Origin: Edaphochlamys debaryana
Taxonomy: Eukaryota; Chlorophyta; Chlorophyceae; Chlamydomonadales
DNA length: 64,000 nt
NCBI GenBank assembly: GCA_016858145.1
Contig: JAEHOE010000035.1
Coordinates: 248,001-312,000, forward strand
Direction of reading: 5' to 3'
This document shows positions 1-10,370 of the stretch, one piece after another (positions within the stretch are counted from its first letter, which is position 1; the number at the start of each line of letters is the position of its first letter). The notes beneath the pieces are model-generated. The model was not told where the DNA came from. It saw only the letters and a program-made list of their open reading frames with translations, and searched no databases. The position numbers were made by a program, and so were the translations under genes.

Positions 1-2
1 TC

Positions 3-83
3 TACACCCTCAACTGTGTCATGTCGGCGGCGGAGCGCAGCTTCGTTCCGCCGCTGGAGGTGGTGATGGGGTACGGCAAGTAG
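3..83 (+). CDS. 3' terminal exon of an unidentified gene (partial)
   Basis: An open frame enters from the left window edge and ends in TAG at 81-83. It encodes 26 residues ending in EVVMGYGK. The segment reads like ordinary coding sequence (SAAERSFVPPLEVV) rather than low-complexity shadow, but it is too short to assign a family. The rest of the gene lies outside the window. Identity unknown. Confidence 0.45.
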   Translation, partial: YTLNCVMSAAERSFVPPLEVVMGYGK

Positions 84-1227
84 GTAGATACTGCCTCGAC
101 AAGTGCCGCAAGGCACGGCGACATGCTTGGAGGAGCGCGCACCCTATGGCCTGAGCTCGTAGGAGCATAGAGGGCGAGGGTGTTGACAGTGGAGGGGGCC
201 GAGCCCTCGAGAGGACCATCTCGCATGCACCCGAACTGGCAGGAGCATTGAGAGCAAGAAGAACCGTGCCCATGAGAGTGTGGACAGTGATGGTGCCCGA
301 GGGGACCATCTTGCACGCACCTGATGACCCCCATCGAATGATTCATCCCGTTTGGTTGTGCCCATCGTCACAAGCTGCTTCGTTGGGGGCTCATCATTCT
401 GAGTTGCCAACTATATGATATGATTGGAATGGTGAGATCAGGAGATTCATGGTCTAGTCATTCATGGAACATGCAACATTCATGGGACATGGCCCAGCGC
501 TGCGGTGCGCTCGTGAGCCTCGACAAGGGCGTGATACCGTCTATGACGTGCCGCACGCTGTGATGTTGGGAGCGTGTTGCGGCGGGAATGCTGTTGAAAA
601 GGGGCTTCAATTGGTGGCGGGGGGAAGGCGGCTTGGTCAGGGCGCCCATTTGCAAGGAGCGCGCCAAGAATCCCCAAGCAGTGCCAAGCAACACGTCCTC
701 GATTGACAAAGGGGCCTGCTGCAGCGCTCCTGTGAGCTTCTCTCGGCCCAGGGCCCATGTGCCCCACTCGCGGCCACGTGTGACGCTGAACCGCTGGATG
801 GGGTTGGCGTGCGGTAGAAGTAGAGGCCGGGGGCCCCGACAAGGACCTGTGCGGGGGTCCTGCGGGGATCCCTGCAAACCCCTGCAAGACGAGCGACGGT
901 CTGGAGATGGAGGACTTACAGAGCCTTGTCCTGCCCTCTGGGCGTCTCTGCATTCCTGCAAGCCCCGTCAAGGCCTCGCATGCCGAGCGACGGCCGAAGA
1001 TCTGGACTCGAGGGTTCCGCGGTTCCCAGGGTTCGTGCCCGTACTGCACACGACGGCACCCTCATGCCAGCCCCCCTGCACCATTTCCATCACCCCACCA
1101 CCCCCACAACTTCCCCCATACGCTCCCAAACTGCACTTAGGTTAGCTTTGGGCCTCGCGCGTCGAGATACAACACCAGCCGGCACGCGACAGAATCCTTT
1201 ACCTGCTTGCTGAGGCCCATAAGCAAG
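84..1227. other. Intergenic region
   Basis: About 1.1 kb between the end of the left-edge gene and the SPC3 start. It should hold the 3' UTR of the former and the promoter and 5' UTR of the latter. Open frames on both strands here overlap each other, lack splice-consistent partners and resemble no family known to me, so none is annotated. Confidence 0.5.
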
Positions 1228-2568
1228 ATGCATTCCTTCTGGCACCGAGTCAATACAACGTTAACCTTCTTCGGCACCGTAGCGGCGGTCCTATGCGTTC
1301 TAACGTCGCTGACAGGCGAGCGATCGGCGCGGGGACACGGGCGCAGGAAGCTGGCAGCCAACTCTGGTGTCCTCGCTATGTGCAGATGTAATCCACGTCT
1401 CCAACCCCATAGTCAAGATGGGGCTGCGGGACGTGAAGCGGCTAGTGCAGCACCATGGCAACAAGGAGCATGTGAGCGAGCTCTGGCTCAGGGAAAGTGG
1501 TGCGATGCGCTGGTCTTGGTATGCTTGAATAACGCAAATGGCGCGCTCGCAGGCGGTGGTCACGTTCGACCTGGACGCCGATCTGCGGAGTGTGTTTAGC
1601 TGGAACACGAAGCAGCTGTTCGTGTTTGTGCAAGCGGAGTATGAGACGCCAGAGAACAAGGTCAACCAGATAGTGCTGTGGGACAGCATCGTGCAGCAAA
1701 AGGTGCGGCCCTCCCCCCCCCCCTGCCCTCCGGCAAGCTCCCTGGCCGAGGACGGCCGAGGGCACCCTCGCGATTACCGTCTTCCAGGATCCTTGATGCA
1801 CGTCTTCCTAACTTGTGGCACGTAGGATAAGGCGTACCTGCGCCTCAACAACCACAAAACGAAGTACGCGTTTATCGACTCTGGCAAGTACCTGCGGGGG
1901 CGTGAGTTCAACCTCACGCTCGTGTGGTGCGTCATGCCGCGAGTCGGTGAGTCGGGGCGATGGGTGTGCAGGGGTCACGGAGGGGCGGCCTGTGCATGGG
2001 GGGCAGACATGCTGGGCCGGCCTGGGCAGGGAGGTTGGGGGACGGGCAGGGATGGAGGGCGGCGAAGTGGTGGCACGGCCGGTGCCCTCGCTCGAGGCTG
2101 AAGGGGAGAGGGGAGGCTGGCAATATGGAGCAGACGGGGCGACTTAGCCATTGCTGCTCGACTAAATAATGCCCTGGTCCTCCTCGCTCCGCAGGCGGCC
2201 TGTACACCGGGCAACACAGCATCGCAGGAGGAGTCCTGCCATGTGAGCACGGGACTGAGCGGGGCGTGGGTGGGGCCTCTACCGGCTCCACGGCTGTCCA
2301 CCAGAGCTGCACTGCAGACCAGAATCCTATGTGCTGACGAGCCAGGGTTGTGTCGCATGGGCGGTTTGCCAGGGCTCTCTGGCCCCACTCCGCCCAATTG
2401 CGGGGGCTCTCCTGAGGCCGGGCGCGCTGACCTGGCGTGGAACGTTGGGCTGTGGCTGGAAACCCGCGCGGCAGGCGAGAGGTCTTCCACATGCCGCTGT
2501 CTGGCCCTTTGACGTGTCTATGTGCGCCCCCGCCCGCGCCTGCCCCCACAGCGAGCTACACGCAGTAA
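1228..2568 (+). CDS. SPC3: Signal peptidase complex subunit 3 (SPC22/23 family)
   Basis: Non-catalytic subunit of the ER signal peptidase complex, a single-pass type II membrane protein that supports cleavage of signal peptides. Six exons: 1228-1315, 1386-1471, 1553-1702, 1826-1946, 2195-2242, 2552-2568, giving 169 residues, the usual size for the family (about 165-180). Residues about 11-29 (TLTFFGTVAAVLCVLTSLT) are the N-terminal membrane anchor. The lumenal part shows family hallmarks: FDLDADLRSVFSWNTKQLF, NQIVLWDSIV, KTKYAFIDSGKYLRG and NLTLVW. The protein ends in LPSSYTQ, like the LPNAY-type ends of plant homologues. The first intron (1316-1385) uses a GC donor (CAG|GCGAGC). The only GT alternative in phase would leave a 19-nt intron, which is too short. 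The last exon has only 17 coding bases, placed by phase and family match. Confidence 0.9.
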
Positions 2569-4351
2569 GGAGACAGAGGGGCGGAGCGGCCGCGGAGCAG
2601 CATGCGGCGACCTGTGCCCGGGAGCTGCTGCTGTACAGCCAGCTTCGGCCCACAGCAAGGCTGTGCTGCGGCCCTGGAACGAATGGTTGGAGTGGAGCGG
2701 AGCAACCTGCAAGCGGGGAGGGCAGGGCAGCAGCCTGCAGGCAGGCCTGCGCCGGCCTTCAAGGGGCGCGCCAGGTTGTTGGCCGTGGCTGCAGCGGAGT
2801 GGGCCCCCGCCGCGAAGCGGGGCCAGGCGAGGCCCGGCCGGCCTGCGTTCAGCAGCGGAGGCGGGGGCTGGGGGCGGGGGCAGCAGTGCAGCGGCGTGGC
2901 AGACGGAGCTCGGGCTGGCGGTCGTGGACCTGCAGGCAGGCGGAAGGGATGGGCGGGCGACGCGGCGGGGCACGGCGGAGGGGACTGGCACGCTCAGGGC
3001 GGTGTCCTTTCGTGACCGGGCGCCCCAGTCGACAGGGCGGATAGCGGCGGCGTCATGCCGTTTCCTGGTGTTGCGACTACGAGCAGTTGCTGCTGATGGG
3101 CACGCCGGGTCACATGGATGACATGGGCCGCTGTGTGCCCTACTGGCATCTGCAGGGTTCCTGACTCATGTGTGAATTCCTGGATGTGGACCTCAGACGC
3201 TGCTCAGACCTCGCTTAAGACGGGTCCTGGGCGCTGTAGCGCCTAGCACCAGAACCGCTTCTGGCCCAGGTGGCGTTCAGACTGACGGGCGTTGACCGGA
3301 TGTGGGCCTGGAACAGCGAGGCAGCAGTTGTTGTGTTGCTACAGTGACAGAGGCTCTTCTGCTCTGCCCGTCCGGACTCAAGAGGCACGGCATACAGCCC
3401 TCTGCCCACACCGCAAGGGCCCGCCACATGACGGCCCCTAGGCGCCCCCACGTTGCATACACCGTCGCTCAGGTTCACCGCGACTAGGCCCGCATGCGCT
3501 CCGCGCCTACCTGCAACTACCCGTCTCATGCACAGCACCTCCAGGCTCCAGCCTCACGCGTTGCGCCTCACACATACCCGACATTGCACAGCACAAGAGT
3601 GGCGCTGGCGCTTCTCTGTAATCTCTTCGTGCGTGCACTCCAACCTTCCCGGTTCCCGGCTAGCGGCGGCAACCCCCAAGGGCAAGGCTGCCCAATCACA
3701 ACCTGAACGACAGCACGCTCCCCACACGAACATAACGTAAGGAAACGTTCATCAGTCACCACCAGTATGAGCAACAGCGCAAACCGTCGTCACTCGCAAG
3801 GCACCGCTCCGTTGCGGCGCCGTAGCCTGCAGCGGCTGTGGCGGCCAAATGAAAGGCTCTCTCTCTCTTCCCCCGCCGCTCCAAGCTCTCCGCGCCCGCC
3901 AAAGCGCTCGTGCCTTGCTAGAAATGCCTCGTGCCGGCCCTCGCTCCACGAGAATGGGGAGCCACCAGCACTAGCACAGCATTATGTCACTCCGGCAGCG
4001 CCCCAGGGCAAGCTCGTGCGACCCCGAGCCCCCCGAAGCGTTGCCACATGGGTCCTGGTGGTCAAACCGTCTCTCGGAAATGTCAGACTATGCCGCGTCA
4101 CCAGCGTATCGCATCCACGCATGCTACAGACCTCGACCCACATCGCAGGCTCACTCAGGCTCAGCGCCAAGAAGGGCTCGCGCCCCCTGCGCTCAGGCCT
4201 CCCCCAAACTGCCCAAGCAAACATGTATCTCTCTTTCCCGCCCCCTGCGGCGGGACTCGCCGGCCTGGCCGGCGGCCCCCACTCCCGGGCTGCACCCAGC
4301 GATGCATCCCGTCCCACCCACTTCCCCGCCCACTTCCCACGCTGCTCGGCA
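2569..4351. other. Intergenic region between two converging genes
   Basis: Should contain the SPC3 3' UTR (+) and the RibBA-like 3' UTR (-). The many overlapping frames at 2.3-3.1 kb are GC-driven and lack splice-supported structure. A TGTAA at 3617-3621 could be the SPC3 polyadenylation signal, but it is about 1 kb past the stop codon. No further gene is supported. Confidence 0.4.
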
Positions 4352-6782
4352 CTACCGCATGCCAGCGGCCTGGAGCGACGGCTGCGATCCCCGCACGTGA
4401 CCGTTGCCGTTACCGTTGATGTGGGTCGGCGCCGCCGCGCCGCCAGCGCCCGCCGCCGCCACGCGGACGCCCAGGCCCAGGCTCCGGAGGGCCGTCACGA
4501 GCGCCGGGTCCTCCGTAGTCAGCGCAACGGAGCGCACGCCCAGGGTTTTGAGGATCTGCGCCGCCGTGGCCGCGTCCTTGAGATCCGTGCCGTACAGATC
4601 CGCGCTGGATCCGTGCTGCCCCAGCGCCGCCAGCTCCGCGCTCGGCTGCACGCCGCGCGCCGCCTGTCCGCGGAGGTAAACCACCACACCGGCGCCGGCC
4701 TGGGGGCGGGAAAGAGAGATGAAGGAGGTTAGGCCCTCGCACGATCCAGGCCAAACGGTGGTTGCGTCACTCCCCGCACTGCCCCCGCCCAGCATCTGCC
4801 CCCGCCAAGCATCCCAGTCCCCAGCCCTGCAGCACGTCCATGCCAACCACCCTCCAGCTACCTCCTGCCCCGCCACCTCCCCAGACCATGCTTCCGCTAA
4901 ACATCAAAGCGACAAACCTTCCGTCCGCCTGTCCTTTCCAAGCCAGGCCTGCCTGCCCACCAGCCACGCCCCATGGCCCCGCCCAGCAGCCGCCACCTAT
5001 GGCCTGGCCCGGACCCCACCGTCCACAAACGGCTGCGTACCCCACAGCCGGGTCATCGCCCTTCTGAGCCACGCCAGCCACACCGCCCACACTCCCAACC
5101 CCCCATCCCTCACCCCAGGACCCCCCTCCCAAGCCCCCACCACGGGCTTCCACCCCCACCCCTGACCCCACTCTAAGCCACAGTCCCCAGCCCCAGCCCC
5201 CTCCCCAGGCCCACCTGCGCCACGGACCGCACCGCCGCGTCCAGCGAGGGGCCGCCCCCGCTGGTGCCCGGCTCCGCCACGTCGAGCAGGTCGGCCACGG
5301 TGCGCTCGTGGTGCACGTGGACCAGCACCTGGGGATGGAGGGCCGGAGGGCGGGAGGGTGGGGTGAGGGAGGTGGTGGTGGTGGTGGAGGCGTGAGGAAG
5401 GGGTCGCGAGGTGAGGAAGAGGGGAGAGGAGGAAGGAGCAGGAGGCTGAGGGGTGACGCTCGAGGTGGCGGCAGCGGTTGGGCGTCAACCGTCGCTCGAC
5501 GTGGGTACCCAGGGAGACGTGGGCCCTGACCCGCTAGCCCTGCGAGGCCCACGCCCGCGCAAAGCCTTCCTCTCAAGCCCCATCACGGATCTGCACCGCC
5601 CTTTCCTTTACCACACGCCCCTCCCGCCCCCCTCTGGTAGCCCTACTGGCCTTCTCGGTGGTATGTAGCATCGCAAGCTATGCTTTCCCGGCGCCTGTGC
5701 AACGACGCACAGCCCGCTCAGCTACAAACATGCCTCTGCACCCGTCCCCCGCCCCCGCTGCTTACGTCGGCGGCCGAGTCGGCCACGGCGCCGTGCACCA
5801 GGGCCAGGTGCTCCGCGGCCCCGTCCACCAGCGACCGGAACGCGTGGGCCGTGAGCTTGGCGCCCGAGCGCGTCGCGAGCGGCGTGGGCTCGCCCGCGGG
5901 CTCCACGAGAGCGTCGTGGCGCAGGCGGTAGCGGATCAGGTCGGCGATGGTGATGCACGCCATGTTGTGGCGCTGCGCCAGCTCCAGCAGCTCCGGCGTG
6001 CGAGCCATGCTGCCGTCTTGCTTGTTGACGACCTCGCAGAGCACACCCGCGGGGAAGGAGCCCGAGAGGCGGGCCAGGTCGACGGCGGCCTCGGTGTGGC
6101 CGGGGCGCACCAGCACGCCGCCCGGGCGGTACCGCAGCGGGAAGATGTGGCCCGGGCGGCGGAAGTCGCCGGACACGGCCTCGGGGTCCGCCAGGCGCCG
6201 GATGGTCTTGGCGCGGTCGGAGGCGGAGATGCCCGTGGTGATGCCGTCACGGAGGTCCACGGTGATGGTGAAGGCCGTGTACATAGACTCCTCGTTCTCC
6301 GCGCTGCTGACCATCAGCGGCAGCCGCAGGCGGTCCAGGTCGCTTCCCTCCATCGCGATGCACACCACGCCGCTGGTGTACTCGACGAGGAAAGCCATCG
6401 TCTCTGGGGTCACCTTGTCCGCGTTCATGATAAGGTCACCCTCGTTCTCCCGGTCCTCATCATCGAGCACGACCACCAGCTTTCCAGCTGCGAGGTCGCG
6501 CAGGGCAACGGAGATGGGGTCGAAGCCAGGGAGCGGCTGCTCAAGGTCGATGTTGGTCGGCAGGCTCAGGCTGCTGTTTGCCTGGCCACGAGCCACCACC
6601 GAGCATCCTCGAATAGCACCAGGGGCCAATTGGCTGCAGGGCTGGCTGATAGGAACGGTCGGCTGAGCAGAGGAGGTCCGCGACGGCGATGGCCCCACAC
6701 GCGCCGGCGCGAGCACAGGCACAGGCCGGGCCACAGCTGCCGGCGCGCCCGTGGAAAGGGCAGCTGGGCAACGTGCAAGCAT
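4352..6782 (-). CDS. Plastid RibBA-like protein: DHBP synthase with degenerate GTP cyclohydrolase II domain
   Basis: Riboflavin biosynthesis. Three exons (5766-6782, 5215-5328, 4352-4699), 492 residues. The start is the first ATG (6782) after an in-frame stop; the upstream extension has no ATG. Residues 1 to about 80 are Ala/Arg/Ser/Pro-rich and look like a plastid transit peptide. The 3,4-dihydroxy-2-butanone-4-phosphate synthase half is intact: VVVLDDEDRENEGDLIMNAD for metal and substrate binding, SDRAKTIRRLADP, FRRPGHIFPLRYRPGG, RPGHTEAAVDLARL and CEVVNKQDGSMAR. The C-terminal half aligns with GTP cyclohydrolase II (VLVHVHHER, GAGVVVYLRG, AAQILKTLGVRS). However, the three zinc-binding Cys of the C-x10-C-x-C motif are absent; the corresponding segment reads ERTVADLLDVAEPG. 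The RGIGL loop is also lost and the domain is shortened. I infer that it makes DHBP but cannot open GTP. Plant paralogues with one inactive half are known. Confidence 0.88.
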
Positions 6783-7547
6783 CCTGCCTGCTGGCCGCAA
6801 GTTTGCGTGGGTGAGTCGCTCAACAACCAGGGTCACGCCGCCACGTCTATGTGCAGCTAGCAGTAAGCAGAGTATGCGTATGTGCAGTCGCTAAGCACAG
6901 GGGAGAGTGCAGGGCCGGCACGTGGCAGAAGCTTGCTTGTGTAAACTTGCAGACATCGGTCGCTAATCGTGTCGCCCTAGCGCGTGATGAACCCGCTCGG
7001 CGTCATACTCTCAATTTACTGGTTGATATCTACGCGTTACATGAAGGGCGGGGCCCGAGCTCGTCGCCCGGGCACCCTCCTTCGTTCCCGACCGCTCACC
7101 TGCTGCCAGCCCGCGGCCCGCTTCCCTCAGTCGCTCTCAGCCCGCATCCATGAACCCCGCTCACATTCTCTCCTGCTCCCCGCCCCCGTCAAACCCACCT
7201 CGCAGTTGCTTCAAACACCAGGCCTGCCCCCCATATGGGACGCGCCCATCACCACCAGGACCAGTCCCTAGATCCACCCTGGCACGTGGCGAAGTGGCCG
7301 TTCCTCCGTGTCCATCCAGCAAATCAGAAAGACCTCCACCCCCTTCCTCAGCCAGACCACGACACTGCTGCCTCATGCTCCACTCCAGCTCCCGACTGGA
7401 CAGATCCCCGCCCTCGCCTCGCCGCATCAGCACTGCCAACTCACAGCATCACCCGAGCTTGCTCAGGCTCACTGCCGGCCGCCCCGCCCCGCCTCGCAGC
7501 TCCAAGCGCCTTAGGGTTCGCTCCTCGCTCATTGCTCTGCTCGCAGC
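6783..7547. other. Intergenic: trpG 3' UTR and RibBA-like promoter
   Basis: Both flanking genes read leftward, so this stretch holds the end of the trpG transcript and the promoter and 5' leader of the RibBA-like gene. A minus-strand TGTAA lies at 7037-7041. No coding exon is supported. Confidence 0.5.
7037..7041 (-). terminator. TGTAA polyadenylation signal, trpG
   Basis: TTACA on the + strand is TGTAA on the transcribed strand, about 510 nt past the trpG stop. TGTAA is the usual poly(A) signal in volvocine algae. Placement is by position only. Confidence 0.4.
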
Positions 7548-10056
7548 TCACAGCGTCTTGACGAAGTTGGCCACAATCTGCTTGCCGCTCTCCGTGATGA
7601 TGGACTCGGGGTGGAACTGCACGCCCTGCGGTGACACAAGCCGGGAGGGGAGGGACCGAGTAGGGATATGAGGGGAGGACAAGTACCGGTGACATCAACA
7701 GCAGATCAAGACAAGACTCGGTGCCGGCACTAGCTTCGGGATTTCCCGCCCCCTTTGCGCGCGCTCAACCCCCGCCCCGCCACGCCATGCGCACCTGGAT
7801 GTGCGGGTACTTCTTGTGCCGTACGCCCATGATGGTGCCGTCCTCCGTCCAGGCCGTGATCTCCAGATCCTCCGGGATCGTGTCCCGCTTGATCACCAGC
7901 GAGTGGTAGCGGCACGCCTGGAAGGGGCTGCGGAGGAGGCAACGGGGATGGTGATGTCAGTCCCTACAGTATCTGTCATTCCCCAGTCTTTATGTCCCCC
8001 GTACTGCTCTCTGCGCCTTTCCGTTTGCCCTCCATAGTGCCCTCCATTGCCCCGCCCCCCTCGCCCCCTCCTCCTCACTTTGGCAGCCCCTCCAGCAGCC
8101 CCTCGTTGGTGTGGAACACGGGCGACGTCTTGCCGTGCATGACGCCGGAGGGGGCGCGCACCACATCACCTGGCGGCAGCAGGCGGGAGGGGAGCAGCAG
8201 GCACACAAGGGGGCAGCGGGGCGGTGAGGGAGCTAGGAAGCGGAGGGGTGGTGGGGGCACACTGGCCCGGGTCACGGGATCTGGGGCCGCATTCGCGCTG
8301 TCGCCGTTTGGGCGGGGACTTGACTGTCGGTCCACCTCCCGCGGAGCCCATGCGGACCCGTTCGGTCCGGCGCCGAGGCGAACGCGTCGGTGCCCGTAGC
8401 CCCCTGCTTGCTGCCCGACACCAGAGTACGGCCCGGCCTTACGCCCAGAACTCCAGCGGCAGAGGCACGCTGCTCCGAGCACTGGCGCCCCGCCTCCGTG
8501 CCGCCTGGCCCGGCCGCCGCGACCCCCAGCCCCTCCGTACCGCCCCCGGACGCCGGTCGGCGGCGCAAAGCCCTCTCTGGGCCGCCGGCACTGGGCCGGG
8601 CCGCGCAGCTCGCGACAGCCCCACCGGCTTGCTTTGCTGCCTCAGCCGGCGACTGCAGCTGTGGTGCAGATCAGGCGGCGTTGCGGGAAGGGCGCCTCCG
8701 CTGAGCCCCCGCACAGCCCATCGCCCGCCGGCTGCGCCGGCTGAGACGCGGCCCAGTACGGCCCCCAGTACGGCCCCAGCCCAGGTCGGCAGCGCGTGGG
8801 CGCGCGGCGAGCCCAGAGGTGGATCCTCTCACGCTCGGCCCAACTCCACAGCCCCAACCAGACGGCCCCGGCACTCCACCGCTCCGGCGCCGGCGGAGGC
8901 CGGGATCCGCCTTTGGGATTCCGTGCCGTGGCGACCGGGCTGGCCAGGCCCTCGCTCCCACGGTCCGCACTCGACACGTGCTCCCTTCTCTTCGAAGAAG
9001 GGACTGGCGGGCCCACGTGGCGCCCAGCGTGCCCAGCTTGCACCCACGCACCTCCGAACGCCTCGCCTATGCACTGGTGGCCCATGCACACGCCGAACAG
9101 GGGGAAGAGCGGCCCCAGCTCCTTGACCGCCTGCAGCGAGATACCGGAGTCCACCGGGCGGCCTGGGGGGGCGACGGAGCGGATGAGGAGTGGGTGCAGG
9201 GCAAGGGCGTCGGGTTGAGGGTAAAGCCTTGGAGGCGTCAGGACGAGAGAAGCGGTCATGCTAGGCTGCCGGTTGGCCGCAGCTAAGGGCGCAAGGCTGA
9301 GCACCCCCAACACGGCACGGCGCGCGGCCGCAGCTGCACTATCACCCAGATCAGGACCAGCCTCGCCCCTGGCCCATGACGGCTCCACAGAGCTATGTTG
9401 CTGGCAGCGTTGCTGGATCAGGGCGCTTGCGCGACCCATTAGATCTAGAGGGGTGGCCGCGCCGGGCTTGACAGCTGAAGCATCCGCCAGGGCCCAGGGA
9501 AGCCGCGTGGCTTTTGTGACAGGGTTCCCAGGCCGCGCCCCGGGTGACCTCCTTGACAATGCCCCGACGTGTGTCCCGGCTGGGGCTGTTTGGACAGCTA
9601 GGAGCCGTGGAACTAGGGCCGCGAAGGGACCCGGGGTGGGTGCCGCACCTGGGCCTGGGGACACCAGCACGCCGGCTGGGTTCATGGCCTTGATCTCCTC
9701 CACGGTCTTCTCATCGTTCTTAAAGACCACGTAGTTGACCCCAAGGTCACCCAGATACTGCGCAGGGCGCGCGCAGCGCGGTGTCAGCGAGCAATCGGCG
9801 CAGCGCAGCCATGCCGATGCGCACCTGGCACAGGTTGTACGTGAAGCTATCGTAGTTGTCCACTACAACGACGGGGCCCTTCGCGGCAGCAGTCGTAACC
9901 ACAGGCCGGCAGCACGGTGCTCTCCGCGCAGTCGCTCGCCCTGCGTTCCAAGCACGTGCTACTCAGCCGACGCGCAATTCAGTGGATCCATAGCGTCTGC
10001 TACGCACCGCGGCAGGAGACGGCCCGGCTGGACGGCCGGCTGGCGAGGGATTGCAT
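7548..10056 (-). CDS. trpG (ASB): Anthranilate synthase beta subunit, plastid glutamine amidotransferase
   Basis: Supplies ammonia from glutamine to the alpha subunit in the first step of tryptophan synthesis in the plastid. Seven exons: 10008-10056, 9825-9940, 9649-9757, 9052-9162, 8079-8169, 7795-7927, 7548-7625; 228 residues. Exon 1 encodes a Ser/Arg/Ala-rich transit peptide start ([15 protein letters not shown]) and its phase-1 donor GTGCGT fits exon 2. Class I amidotransferase motifs are in order: [28 protein letters not shown], the nucleophile loop [33 protein letters not shown] and the His/Glu part of the triad in GVQFHPES. It ends FVKTL. The first exon and the adjoining 67-nt intron are the least certain part. 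It is divergently arranged with the M48 peptidase gene. Confidence 0.92.
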
Positions 10057-10370
10057 TGGGGTGGGCGGAACAAGTGGTGGCAAACGGGTTTAGCCTACGC
10101 AGGGTGTTATTTGCCAATAATAAGGGCGCGGGGACGCGTGTAATTGCGAGGGGTTTGGCTCTGGGCGTGGCAAACTGGGATCGGGGCCCCTTGCCCCGAT
10201 GCACCTTGCACCTTGCCCCTCCCCCTGTGCGATACGAGGCTTACGTAGACCTTTCTAACATACAGCAGCTAGGGCCTTGCTGGGTCCCGCGAGTTAGGAA
10301 ATTGCTTCACCTGTCGCAGTAAGCTTGGGAACCCTGCTTCGCGAACCTGCTGTATTGTAACTAGGCCACT
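10057..10370. promoter_or_regulatory. Shared divergent promoter region of trpG and the M48 peptidase gene
   Basis: Only 314 bp separate the two divergent start codons, both of plastid-targeted proteins, so the two core promoters must lie here or overlap the 5' leaders. The segment is less GC-rich than the flanks and includes AT-rich stretches around 10108-10125. No named element is claimed. Confidence 0.5.

Noticed and set aside
5658..6860. 400-codon + strand open frame
   Set aside because: Antisense to the large first exon of the RibBA-like gene, with no family similarity. A GC-driven shadow.
8642..9730. 362-codon minus frame containing trpG motifs
   Set aside because: It reads through two trpG introns. 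Only 9649-9730 and 9052-9162 of it are coding in the spliced gene.
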